Positions 17,540-25,930 of a stretch of 64,000 nucleotides of DNA are shown here, piece after piece. The translations under genes and the position numbers were made by a program. Under the pieces are notes generated by a model. The model worked only from the letters and a program-made list of their open reading frames with translations. It had not been told where the DNA came from and made no database searches. The stretch's first letter is position 1. Each line of letters begins with the position of its first letter. Origin of the DNA: JASJAR01 sp038530285 (lineage in GTDB: Bacteria > Pseudomonadota > Alphaproteobacteria > Rhodobacterales > Rhodobacteraceae); the NCBI GenBank assembly GCA_038530285.1, contig JBCBCY010000013.1, positions 42,365 through 106,364 on the forward strand. The letters are read 5' to 3'.

Positions 17540-18628
17540 TTACACCTTGAGGATGTCGCCGAGCCACGGACCTTCGCTGACGCCGGCCCAACGGTCATGG
17601 TTCGCCTTGAAGGCCATATAGCTGTCATGGACCTCCTGCGTGATCGGATCGGCCGCAGCACGGGTCGACAACGTGTCGGCCGTGGCCTCGCGCAGCGCCT
17701 CGACCACGTCTTCGGGCAGAACGGCCGCCGTGACGCCGAAGTTTTCCACCAGATCGGTCAGCGCTTCGCCGTTCACGGCTTCCGACCAGGTCACGCTTTC
17801 CAGGCAGGACGCCATGCAGGCGGATTGCACGATCATTTTCAGGTCATCGGGCAGGCTGTCCCATGCCGTTTTGGAAATCAGCAGTTCGCCCGTTGTGGCA
17901 GGCTCGTGCCAGCCGGTGGTGTGGTAATAGCTCGCCGCGTTCTGCAGACCAAGACGGCGGTCCTGATAGGGCCCGACGAATTCGGCCGCGTCGATCACGC
18001 CACGTTCCAGCGCAGGGAAAATCTCGCCCCCTGGCAGAACCCGCGCATCCACGCCAAGGCTGGCATACACCTGACCGGCAAGGCCCGGAATACGCATACG
18101 CAAGCCTTGCAACTGCGAAATATCTTCGATCGGTTCGCGGAACCACCCGGTCATCTGGACGCCGGTGTTGTTCATCGGGAAGGCCACCAGCCCGAACGGC
18201 TCGTACACCTTGTGCCACAGTTCCAGCCCGCCGCCGTGGAACAGCCACGACATATGGCCCATAAAGCTCATCCCGAAGGGCACGGTGGTAAAGTACTGCG
18301 CCGCCGCTGTCGTGCCCGACCAGAAATAGCTGTTGGCCGCATTCATCTCGATCACGCCCTGCTGGACGGCATCAAAACCTTCCAGCGCCGGAATGAGCTC
18401 ACCCGCCGCGAAATGTTGGATGTTCAGGCGCCCGCCCGACATCGTGGCGATCTTCTCGATCATGGCGGTCGGGCTGCCGGGGCCCACAGTATAAAACGGC
18501 GATCCCGGCCCGTAGGCATTCGTCATGCGCCAGTTGAAGGTCTCTTGCGCCTGGGCAATCCGCGGTGCGGCCAGCGGAGCGGCGGCTGCCGCCACGGCTG
18601 TGGCTGTCAGAAATTTGCGTCGCTGCAT
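17540..18628 (-). CDS. dctP: TRAP transporter substrate-binding protein (DctP family)
   Basis: The 362-residue periplasmic receptor of the TRAP system. The N-terminus is a twin-arginine signal (QRRKFLT followed by an Ala-rich segment, cleavage near AQA-Q at about residue 28). The mature domain has the family's substrate-carboxylate Arg region GLRMRIPGLAGQVYASLG, and EFVGPYQDRRLGLQNAASYYH, typical of the branch binding 2-oxo acids or similar organic acids. It is first in the operon dctP-dctQ-dctM-ggt-tauE, with GntR-type palindromes about 150-190 bp upstream. Confidence 0.93.
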   Translation of the reverse strand: MQRRKFLTATAVAAAAAPLAAPRIAQAQETFNWRMTNAYGPGSPFYTVGPGSPTAMIEKIATMSGGRLNIQHFAAGELIPALEGFDAVQQGVIEMNAANSYFWSGTTAAAQYFTTVPFGMSFMGHMSWLFHGGGLELWHKVYEPFGLVAFPMNNTGVQMTGWFREPIEDISQLQGLRMRIPGLAGQVYASLGVDARVLPGGEIFPALERGVIDAAEFVGPYQDRRLGLQNAASYYHTTGWHEPATTGELLISKTAWDSLPDDLKMIVQSACMASCLESVTWSEAVNGEALTDLVENFGVTAAVLPEDVVEALREATADTLSTRAAADPITQEVHDSYMAFKANHDRWAGVSEGPWLGDILKV

Positions 18629-18773
18629 TTTACGCGTCCTTTTCGTTTCGATTGACCGCTCGCCCCAACGTCCGAAGGTTTCGGCGACGGGCGAACTTCA
18701 CTGACGGCTCAATGGAAGGCGCAGTTGGGGGAAGACCAGCACACGCCGACATCATAGGCAGTCTGGGCACAAA

Positions 18774-18816
18774 CTTTGTATACAAAGTGTGCAATTTTAG
18801 TATTTTTGTATACTAA
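18774..18816 (-). promoter_or_regulatory. paired GntR-type operators upstream of the TRAP operon
   Basis: A perfect 14-bp palindrome CTTTGTATACAAAG (18774-18787) and a second site TTTTGTATACTAA share GTATAC cores at 18778-18783 and 18808-18813, exactly 30 bp or about three helical turns apart. GTGTGCAA (18787-18794) lies between them and also occurs at the gntR promoter. The arrangement fits cooperative binding of FCD-type GntR dimers. The remainder of the 394-bp gap (18629-18773 and 18817-19022) shows no gene. Confidence 0.6.
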
Positions 18817-19022
18817 CCCAGCGGCCGACGAATTGTAGCGCACCCCGTGCCGCTGAACCTTGAGCAACCCCGTCACATCACAATCGGTCCCCTAGAGAAG
18901 AGCTACGGCCAGACGACGCGGCACCACCGTGTCCCGAAAACGGGTCCACGCATTGCTGGGGATTGGTTTTTTGGTCGACGCGGCAGACGTGCAATGCCAA
19001 ACGACGTCGCGGTTCTATGCGC

Positions 19023-20780
19023 CTATCTGGCCAGAATGTCAGTCAGGACGCGCGCCAGATCAGCGGCAGGATCAACAACCATTTCAGCGGCACGCCAGCA
19101 CACATGCTGATCAGGGCGCACAAGCACGCAGCCCGTATCGCCTATTTCAGACACGCGCGCCCAATCGCCCACATGATCGACAAAGGCCTGCCGGGGCCCG
19201 ATGACATGGGCCGCAATGTCCAGACCCATATCACCCGCGACCTTTGCCGCCGCGGTGAACCAGGCCTCGCCGCCGATCCCGGTCAGAAGCGTGAACCGCC
19301 CCTTCCCGCACAGATCAAGGGTTGAGACCTTGGCCCCGCTGTCACGGTCGAACACCCAGACATGGGGCACCCGGGCGCCGGGCCAGGTGGTGGGCTGATA
19401 GTGAAGCTCGGCATCAAGCTCGAACGCGGGTTCCATCTGCCCGTCGGTTACAATAGCGGACGATTTGTAGCGTTGGTTCATCTCAACCCCGTGGGCGTCG
19501 AATTCGTACTTTTTGAACGCAATCGCCTGACGCAACGCTTCGCGCTGGGTCTCGCCGGCCGCGCCCGCATCGGTGCGGGCATCCATGCTGGCCTGGATGG
19601 TTTCAATGTCTCCGCCTCCCGTCATCCCGAGGGCTTCGAAAATCGGGCCGAACTCGCCAATGGATTGGTTCGCCCGCGTCACGATCTGTTTTGCGATGGG
19701 GGCGCGTTCGACCGAATAGCTGTCGAGGAGTGCGGCACCCGCATGCCCTTTCAGGACGGCGGCCAGTTTCCACGCCAGGTTGAAGCTGTCCTGGATCGAG
19801 GTGTTCGACCCAAGCCCGTTTGACGGCGGGTGGCGGTGGGCGGCATCGCCCATAATGAACACGCGGTCTTTCTGCATATGGGTGGCGTAGGCGTCGTTCA
19901 CGGTCCAGACACTGGCGGACAAAAGCTCAATCTCAAGATCGGGGTCGCCCACCAATTGACGCGCCACATTCGTTGCGAACGCCTCGTCGACATCGGGCGC
20001 AGGCTGCGTAATGTCATAGCCCCAGACGATCAGCCATTCGTTCCAGGGCCGGATCATCCGCACCAGCCCCATGCCGATCCCGCCGACATCGGCGCCTGGC
20101 TGCATGACCCAGTACAGCACCGATGGGCGGTGGGCGACGTATTGCGACAGGTCGGCCCGAAAGAGGATGTTCATCGACCCGCCAACGCCCATTTTGCCCT
20201 CAATCGGCGTGTCGATGTGATCGGCCACCAGCGAATTGCCGCCATCAGCCCCAACAAGAAATTTCGACCGGACCTCGAATTCGCGGCCCGACAGACGGTC
20301 AAGCAAAGTCGTGGTCACCCCGTCGGCGTCTTGCACGTGGGACAAGTATTCAGTCGACATCCGCCCTTGGGTGCCGCGTTTACAGGCGGTCGTGAACAAC
20401 AGCGGCTCCATAAAGGTCTGCGGCAGATCGTTCATGTGCGAAGGTGACGACAGCGCATGTTCGGCCCGCGACAGCGGATGGGTGCCCCAGCTTTTCATCC
20501 GCCCGATTTCTTCGCCCGCAAGGCTTTCGCAGAACACGTTTTCGCCCATCAGGTCCTGCTCGGTCGCATGCATATAGGCTTCGGCTTCAACCCCTTGGCC
20601 CAGATCGCGCAAAACCTCCATTGTGCGCTGGTTGGTGATATGCGCGCGCGGTGTATTGGCCAGCCAGCGATAGCGGTTCACGGCCATGTTTTCGATCCCA
20701 TAGGTCGACAGCAAGGCCGCCATAGATGACCCCGCAGGTCCGGTGCCAATGATCAAAACGTCGGTCGCTATCTCAGCCAT
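19023..20780 (-). CDS. FAD-dependent aromatic monooxygenase (phenol hydroxylase/TfdB-like)
   Basis: This 585-residue flavoprotein hydroxylase probably adds oxygen to a phenolic ring using NAD(P)H. Motifs of the PheA/TfdB group are present: the FAD-binding GTGPAGSS (about 12-19), the GADGGNS motif (about 190), and GDAAHRHPPSNGLGSNTSIQDSFNLAWKL cut by this family's second FAD-ribityl site (about 318-345). The C-terminal thioredoxin-like domain (about 460-585) is also typical. Its start overlaps the maleylacetate reductase gene by 8 bp, so both work in one pathway, most likely hydroxylating a resorcinol- or chlorophenol-type ring. Confidence 0.87.
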   Translation of the reverse strand: MAEIATDVLIIGTGPAGSSMAALLSTYGIENMAVNRYRWLANTPRAHITNQRTMEVLRDLGQGVEAEAYMHATEQDLMGENVFCESLAGEEIGRMKSWGTHPLSRAEHALSSPSHMNDLPQTFMEPLLFTTACKRGTQGRMSTEYLSHVQDADGVTTTLLDRLSGREFEVRSKFLVGADGGNSLVADHIDTPIEGKMGVGGSMNILFRADLSQYVAHRPSVLYWVMQPGADVGGIGMGLVRMIRPWNEWLIVWGYDITQPAPDVDEAFATNVARQLVGDPDLEIELLSASVWTVNDAYATHMQKDRVFIMGDAAHRHPPSNGLGSNTSIQDSFNLAWKLAAVLKGHAGAALLDSYSVERAPIAKQIVTRANQSIGEFGPIFEALGMTGGGDIETIQASMDARTDAGAAGETQREALRQAIAFKKYEFDAHGVEMNQRYKSSAIVTDGQMEPAFELDAELHYQPTTWPGARVPHVWVFDRDSGAKVSTLDLCGKGRFTLLTGIGGEAWFTAAAKVAGDMGLDIAAHVIGPRQAFVDHVGDWARVSEIGDTGCVLVRPDQHVCWRAAEMVVDPAADLARVLTDILAR

Positions 20781-21855
20781 GTGGTGTCCTTTGGTCGTAT
20801 GTTGGGGCGTGTCCCGCCCAAGCGTTTTGCAACAGATCGCGCAAGCCGCGCGGCGTCACCTCACGCGGGTTCCAATAGGGGTTTTCAAGGGCAATCTCGA
20901 CCGCGCGGTCCAGATCCGCTTCCCCAAGCCCGAGGTCTTTGAGCGCCCGGGGTGCGCCGATGGACCCCGCAAAAGCCCAAAGTGCCGTGCCCGTCTTGTC
21001 GGTCCCCAACATCTTGGCAACCGGGGCCAATTGGTCGGGGACCGCGGCCTCATTGAAGGCCGTCGCATGGGGTAGGATGATTGCATGGGTCGGTGCATGG
21101 GGCAGATTGAACGCGCCCCCCAGCGCGTGACACAGCTTGTGATGAAGCGCCATGCCCACCCTGCCCAAAACCGCACCGCAAGCCCAGGCGCCGCGCAGGG
21201 TCGCCTCACGGGCGGGCAGATCGGCCGGGTCCGCCAGCACCGTCGGCAGGGTGGCGATGAAATGCTCAAGCCCGGCCAGGGCCAGCGCGTCGGTCTCATC
21301 GCTGCGATCGCGCGCATAAAGCGCTTCGATCGCATGGGCCATCGCATTGAGTGCGGATGTGGCCGACAACGCGCGGGGCAACGTGACCACCAGTTCGGGG
21401 TCATAAAGAACCACCTGGGGCAGGACAGCCGGATCGCTGAGCGTGGATTTCATACCGTTTTCGGTCTGCCCGAGGATCGGCGTCGCCTCGCTGCCTGCAT
21501 AGGTGGTGGGGATGATGATCTGGGGATGCCCGGTGCGGTAGGAAAGCGCCTTGGACAAGCCCGTTGTCGACCCGCCGCCGATGGCCACATAGCAGTCAGC
21601 CCCCACCGACCGCCCATGGGCCAGAACATCTTCGGTCACGTCCACCGGTGTGTGCATGGTCGCGCGCGAACAGATCCCTGCCGCGCGCGCGCCTAGGCCC
21701 GCTGCCAGGTCCAACGCGGCACCCGATTGATCAGGCGTAGACAAGACCAGGGCGCGTTTGGCACCCAGCGCATCCATTTCGCGGGCCACCTCATGGCGCA
21801 GGCCTGTGCCGAAGCGCACACGCTGATGGCGCGTTGCTGTGTCTTGGTCGGGCAA
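20773..21855 (-). CDS. maleylacetate reductase (iron-containing alcohol dehydrogenase family)
   Basis: Converts maleylacetate to 3-oxoadipate with NAD(P)H, the last special step of hydroxyquinol, resorcinol and chlorocatechol degradation. The 360-residue protein has the NAD site AIGGGSTTGLSKA (about 93-105), IPTTYAGSEATPI typical of maleylacetate reductases, and metal-binding histidines in HKLCHALGGAFNLPHAPTHA. TTG at 21855 is the only start that keeps the family N-terminus; its AGGGA lies unusually close to the start. The gene is divergent from a LysR regulator. No ring-cleavage dioxygenase is in the window. Confidence 0.88.
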   Translation of the reverse strand: MPDQDTATRHQRVRFGTGLRHEVAREMDALGAKRALVLSTPDQSGAALDLAAGLGARAAGICSRATMHTPVDVTEDVLAHGRSVGADCYVAIGGGSTTGLSKALSYRTGHPQIIIPTTYAGSEATPILGQTENGMKSTLSDPAVLPQVVLYDPELVVTLPRALSATSALNAMAHAIEALYARDRSDETDALALAGLEHFIATLPTVLADPADLPAREATLRGAWACGAVLGRVGMALHHKLCHALGGAFNLPHAPTHAIILPHATAFNEAAVPDQLAPVAKMLGTDKTGTALWAFAGSIGAPRALKDLGLGEADLDRAVEIALENPYWNPREVTPRGLRDLLQNAWAGHAPTYDQRTPHG

Positions 21856-21891
21856 AGTCCCTCACCTGTTTTGGAGAAGTCTAGCGCGCCA

Positions 21892-21903
21892 AAGATGCAT
21901 CTT
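21892..21903 (+). promoter_or_regulatory. possible LysR binding palindrome
   Basis: AAGATGCATCTT, a perfect 12-bp palindrome, lies in the 83-bp divergent spacer between the maleylacetate reductase and lysR genes, 35 bp before the lysR start. Location is the main evidence. Confidence 0.4.
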
Positions 21904-21938
21904 GATCGAATCCAACTGCCGCAACATAACTGATTGGT

Positions 21939-22889
21939 ATGAAGATCGACCCAAGACATCTCGAAATCCTGGCCGCCGTGGTCGATTGCGGCGGGCTGAC
22001 CGAAGGCGCGATGGCGCTCGGCAAATCGCAGCCCAGCTTGTCGCGGTCGTTGGCGATGCTGGAAAGCCGGTTGGGCACGCGCCTGTTTGAGCCCAACAAG
22101 CGCCCGCTGCGCCCGACGCCGCTGTGTCTGGCGCTGGCCGCCGAAGGCCGCAGGGTGATCAACGCGGGCACTGCGGCTTCTGATCTGGTGTCGCAGTTCA
22201 AGCGCGGGACATCAGGCGCGGTACAACTGGCCGGCCCCCCCATTTTCATGGAAGGCGTCGTGTCGGGCATGCTGGCGACGTTTCAAAGCGAATATCCCGA
22301 TATTCGGATCGATCAAAGCTACGGCTACGCCCAAGACGTGCTGGGCCAGGTGGCAACTGGCACACTCGATATGGGGATTGTTCCGGTGCGCCAGGTAGAT
22401 GTGCCCGATGGTGTGACCGCCACACAAATCCTGAAGGGCCGCAATGTGATCGCGGGGCGCGTGGGCCATCCGATCATGCGCCAGCCGGCTATCAAGCCGG
22501 GCGATATTGCAAAATATCCCTGGATCGCACCGCCTGCTGACAGCCCGCTTTATCATGACCTGCGCGGGGTTCTTGAAAGTATCGGAGCGACGGATTTCAA
22601 GGTCGGGTTCACGGGCGCGTCGCTCAGTGCGATTGTGAATATCCTAGAAGGGTCGGACGCGCTGACGGTCCTGCCCTATTCCGTAGTCTTCATGCTGCGC
22701 CGGAATAAAACGCTTGAGGCGCTCTCGATCCGGATTGGCGACCCCGAGCGTCACCTGTGCGTGGCGCTTCGCGATGACGGCGCCGACCGGCCCGCGACAC
22801 GGCGCTTGGCCAACTTCATCCTGGCAGAGTTTGCGTCACTTGAACAACTGGTCAGCCGGCATGAGCAAAACCAACTCTGGCGGACTTGA
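21939..22889 (+). CDS. LysR family transcriptional regulator
   Basis: A 316-residue LTTR with the N-terminal winged helix (FEILAAVVDCGGLTEGAMALGKSQPSLSRSLAMLE-type region, about 8-45) and a C-terminal periplasmic-binding-protein-like effector domain (about 90-300). Divergent placement next to the monooxygenase-maleylacetate reductase pair is the classical arrangement for an activator of aromatic catabolism. Effectors of such regulators are usually pathway intermediates such as muconates or the aromatic substrate. Confidence 0.9.
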   Translation: MKIDPRHLEILAAVVDCGGLTEGAMALGKSQPSLSRSLAMLESRLGTRLFEPNKRPLRPTPLCLALAAEGRRVINAGTAASDLVSQFKRGTSGAVQLAGPPIFMEGVVSGMLATFQSEYPDIRIDQSYGYAQDVLGQVATGTLDMGIVPVRQVDVPDGVTATQILKGRNVIAGRVGHPIMRQPAIKPGDIAKYPWIAPPADSPLYHDLRGVLESIGATDFKVGFTGASLSAIVNILEGSDALTVLPYSVVFMLRRNKTLEALSIRIGDPERHLCVALRDDGADRPATRRLANFILAEFASLEQLVSRHEQNQLWRT

Positions 22890-22946
22890 CAAGGGGCTGG
22901 CCCCGGGCATGCACCTTGAACATGGCGGGCCCGTTTGGGCGGCGCG

Positions 22947-23693
22947 TTACAGACCCGCCGCAGTGCGGTGCCGATTGATGGTGGCCGACAACGCCTCTTC
23001 GACGCGCGCAAAGCGGAAGGTGGGCACGGGCACGGAAATGGCGAAGATTTCACCATTGAGGTTGCGAACCCCGTAGCCCAGCGCGCTGACGCCTTCGGTA
23101 TGTTCGTTTTCATCCCGCGCCAGGGCACCGTTGCGGATCAGCTCAAGCTCGGCGAAGACCGCGGTGATCGGGCGTTCGGTTTCGGGGCGGCGGTCAAATT
23201 CCGCGATGATCAAACGCGTGGCTTCGGTGGTGTCCATCAAAGCCAAGGCGGCCTTGCCGTTGGCCGTGGTTGTCAGGGGAAAGGTCTCCCCGATACTGGA
23301 CACCGTCCGAAGCCGCTGACTGCCAACGATCTGATCGACAAACCGCATCCGGTCACCTTCGAACACGGCCAGATCGACGGTTTCACCCGAGGCGACCGAG
23401 ATCTTCTGCATCACGGCGTGCAGCCGCTCGCGCATCGACATCGCGGAGGCCTGTGCCAGCCGCTGAATTTCAGGACCTAGCCTGATTCCCCGGTTGCCCG
23501 CTTCAATCCAGATCAACCCCTCATGCGACAGGGCTGAAACGATGCGCTGTACCGTAGAGCGGGGCAGTTCAGCGCGCTTGGCTATTTGCCCAAGGCTGAG
23601 CCCACCGCTTTCATCCGCCAAAACCCGCAGCACGTCAGCCGCTCGTGAAATGACTTGAACACCTTGATTTTTATTATTTTTCTGATCATCCAA
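22947..23693 (-). CDS. IclR family transcriptional regulator
   Basis: A 248-residue regulator with an N-terminal helix-turn-helix (LSLGQIAKRAELPRSTVQRIVSAL, about 30-53) and a C-terminal IclR effector domain (about 75-245; SIGETFPLTTTANGKAAL and GVSALGYGVRN are typical). I chose TTG at 23693, with GGAG six bases upstream, since the long in-frame extension to 24104 lies antisense to the next gene. It is divergent from the cyclase-cupin-SDR-ABC-BKACE run and is its probable regulator. Confidence 0.87.
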   Translation of the reverse strand: MDDQKNNKNQGVQVISRAADVLRVLADESGGLSLGQIAKRAELPRSTVQRIVSALSHEGLIWIEAGNRGIRLGPEIQRLAQASAMSMRERLHAVMQKISVASGETVDLAVFEGDRMRFVDQIVGSQRLRTVSSIGETFPLTTTANGKAALALMDTTEATRLIIAEFDRRPETERPITAVFAELELIRNGALARDENEHTEGVSALGYGVRNLNGEIFAISVPVPTFRFARVEEALSATINRHRTAAGL

Positions 23694-23834
23694 ACCGAAT
23701 CTCCAAGCGAGAGGCACGCCAATATGGGGCGCGGCCCACTCTAAATCAACGATTTCGTTCCCACAACACTTGACCGAATGACAATACACTTGCACCATAA
23801 TGTGGACCATAACGCCAGAAGCAGGGAGGAGCCG

Positions 23835-24674
23835 ATGAGCGTCAAGATCCGTGGCATTGAGTTTCAAGCCAACGACAACAACGCCATGGGAATGGAGTTT
23901 GTGAACCTGAGCCATCGCTATGGGTTCCAATGCCCGAATTGGCCGTATTTCAAAGACGTCCAGATCGACCGCAAGCACTACATGGCCAAATCCGGCGTGC
24001 TCAGTCAGACCATTACGACGACGATGCATGTCACAACGCACATTGACGCACCGGCCCATGTGGTTGCCGGCACCCCGTTTATTGATGAAGTGCCCCTGCC
24101 CCATTTCTTCGGCTCCGGCCTGGTGATTTCAGTCCCGAAGAAAAAGTGGGAACAGATCACGGCGGATGACCTCGAAAAGGCCTGCGGTCACGCGATCCGC
24201 CCCCATGACGTGCTGATCATCAACACCGGTTGGCACAAGCAATATGAAGACGGCGATTATTTCGCCTATTGCCCCGGGCTTGTGCCGTCGGCCGCCGATT
24301 GGATGGTCGACAAACAGATCAAGGTCGTCGGCCATGACACCCAGGCCAATGACCACCCGCTGGCCACGGCGATTGGGCCCCAGCGCAACGGGCCGATCTT
24401 GCCGCATCTGGAAGCCGAATACCTCGAATGGTCCGGCGGTACGCCCTGGGATGTTGACTTCCCGGAATGGGAACCGGTCCACAACAAGCTCTTTTCAAAC
24501 GGTATTTTGGGGATTGAGAATGTCGGCGGCGACCTTGACCGGGTGACCGGCAAAAGGGTGACGTTCGCCTTCTTCCCCTGGAACTGGGACCGCGGCGACG
24601 GTTGTATCATCCGCCTTGTGGCGATGATGGACCCAAGCCAGAACTACCGGATCGAGGCCGGAGCGGACTTCTGA
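23835..24674 (+). CDS. cyclase family (kynurenine formamidase-like) metal-dependent hydrolase
   Basis: A 279-residue member of the 'cyclase' family that includes KynB formamidase and isatin hydrolase, Mn/Zn enzymes hydrolysing amide, lactam or similar bonds. The metal-binding signature H-x-x-T-H-x-D-x-P-x-H appears as HVTTHIDAPAH (about residues 62-72), and HDTQANDHPLA holds a second conserved histidine pair. AGGGAGGAG upstream sets the start at 23835. It opens a run of tightly coupled genes (TGATG overlap with the cupin), so it probably performs a hydrolytic step on the imported compound. Confidence 0.85.
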   Translation: MSVKIRGIEFQANDNNAMGMEFVNLSHRYGFQCPNWPYFKDVQIDRKHYMAKSGVLSQTITTTMHVTTHIDAPAHVVAGTPFIDEVPLPHFFGSGLVISVPKKKWEQITADDLEKACGHAIRPHDVLIINTGWHKQYEDGDYFAYCPGLVPSAADWMVDKQIKVVGHDTQANDHPLATAIGPQRNGPILPHLEAEYLEWSGGTPWDVDFPEWEPVHNKLFSNGILGIENVGGDLDRVTGKRVTFAFFPWNWDRGDGCIIRLVAMMDPSQNYRIEAGADF

Positions 24675-25027
24675 TGCGGATCAAGCGGTTCAAAGATGCC
24701 GCGCCTTACGACGCGCCAAACCACTGGGGCGTGACGGGGCTGCGGCTTCAGGGCTTCGAAGACGGGGGCCCCGAAAACCAATGGGTGGGCCTGTCGCAGT
24801 TCCTGCCCGGCGGCGGGGCCGGGCCGGACGCGACCCCGTTTGAAAAGGTCTATGTCGTGCTCGAGGGTGAGATGACCATCGAATGGGACGGCCGCGAAGA
24901 CGTGATTGGCCCGATGGACAGCTGCACCGTGCCCGCCGGACAGGTGCGCCGGATCGAGAACAAGTCGAACCATGTCTGCAAGATGCTCGTCGTGATCCCC
25001 TACCCTGAGGGAGGGCGCCCGAAATGA
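24674..25027 (+). CDS. small cupin-domain protein
   Basis: A 117-residue single-domain cupin. The barrel motifs are GGGAGPDATPFEKVYVVLEGE (motif 1, lacking the usual first His pair, which is replaced by P-D-A-T-P) and GPMDSCTVPAGQVRRIENKS (motif 2, His replaced by Arg). The missing metal ligands suggest a non-metal or regulatory/binding role, or a different ligand set. The start ATG overlaps the cyclase stop (TGATG) and its stop overlaps the SDR start, so it is made with them. Confidence 0.75.
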   Translation: MRIKRFKDAAPYDAPNHWGVTGLRLQGFEDGGPENQWVGLSQFLPGGGAGPDATPFEKVYVVLEGEMTIEWDGREDVIGPMDSCTVPAGQVRRIENKSNHVCKMLVVIPYPEGGRPK

Positions 25028-25809
25028 GCCTGTCTGATCCGCTTTCCGTCTTTGATGTCTCTGGCAAGGTCGCTCTGATCACCGGGGCGTCCGGCGCCTT
25101 TGGTGCCGTTGCGGCCGAATGTCTATCGGGGGCGGGCTGCAAGGTCGCGCTGGCTGCAGGCAACGCAGATGCGGTTGCCGAAGTGGCCGGGCGCTGCTCT
25201 GGCGAGACCACCAGCCTGAACGCACGCCCAGATAGCGAAGCGGCTTGCGACGGTCTGGTGGCCGACACGGTCGCGGCATTTGGACGGCTCGATATCCTGG
25301 TCGTCGCGTCAGGCATGAACAAGGTCGCCAAAATCGATGAGATGGAACCCGAAACCTTTGCGTCCGTGATGGACGCCAACGTCACCCAAAGCTGGATGAT
25401 GTCGCGGGCGGCCACCCGGCAGATGAAAGTGCAAGGGGATGGGGGCAAGATCGTTTTGATGTCTTCGGCGCGGGGTTTGCTGGGCCATCCGGCGGGATAT
25501 ACTGCCTATTGCGCGTCAAAAGCTGCCGTTGACGGGATTACCAAGGCCTTGGGCTGCGAATTGGGCCCCACGGGCATCACCGTGAATGCCATCGCGCCGA
25601 CGGTGTTTCGCTCCCCCCTGACGGCATGGATGTTCGAAAACACGCCCGAGGCGGAAACCGTGCGCAACGGCTTTTTGACCCGGGTGCCGAAAGGTCGGTT
25701 GGGCGAGCCCGAAGACCTTGTCGGGCCATTGCTGTTTCTGGCGTCGAAGGCGTCAGATTTCTACACCGGACATATCTTGTATGCCGACGGCGGATACACC
25801 GCGGGATGA
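25024..25809 (+). CDS. short-chain dehydrogenase/reductase (SDR)
   Basis: A 261-residue classical SDR. It has the cofactor motif TGASGAFG (about 19-26), catalytic Ser in MSSARGLLG (about 143), and YxxxK as YTAYCASKAA (Tyr about 160, Lys about 164), plus a C-terminal YADGGYTAG. Acidic or basic cofactor-selecting residues cannot be judged with certainty, but the family is NAD(P)-dependent. It overlaps the cupin gene by 4 bp. It probably oxidises a hydroxyl group on the compound handled by this cluster. Confidence 0.88.
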   Translation: MSLSDPLSVFDVSGKVALITGASGAFGAVAAECLSGAGCKVALAAGNADAVAEVAGRCSGETTSLNARPDSEAACDGLVADTVAAFGRLDILVVASGMNKVAKIDEMEPETFASVMDANVTQSWMMSRAATRQMKVQGDGGKIVLMSSARGLLGHPAGYTAYCASKAAVDGITKALGCELGPTGITVNAIAPTVFRSPLTAWMFENTPEAETVRNGFLTRVPKGRLGEPEDLVGPLLFLASKASDFYTGHILYADGGYTAG

Positions 25810-25837
25810 GTTGGGACGGCACATATCCCGGGCGCGG

Positions 25838-25895
25838 TTGGGGGCTCTGCCCCCCGGCCTACGGCCGCCCCCCGAGGTATTTTCGGCAAGAGGAA
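25838..25895 (+). repeat. Rhodobacteraceae-type palindromic intergenic element, copy 1
   Basis: GGGGGC-TCT-GCCCCC, then CGGCCTACGGCCG, then a C-run and GGTATTTTCGGCAAGAGGAA. The same modules occur inverted at 45449-45502. It lies after the SDR stop codon and before the next gene. Confidence 0.65.
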
Positions 25896-25930
25896 AGCAA
25901 ATTTGACTTAAATTGTTCGGGTTACACGCC

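Noticed and set aside
17597..18655. 352-codon plus-strand frame inside dctP
   Set aside because: Antisense shadow of a clear TRAP receptor with a Tat signal.
22947..24104. Long (385-codon) version of the IclR gene
   Set aside because: The extra 137 N-terminal codons run antisense through the start of the cyclase gene and lack family similarity; the TTG at 23693 has a good GGAG.
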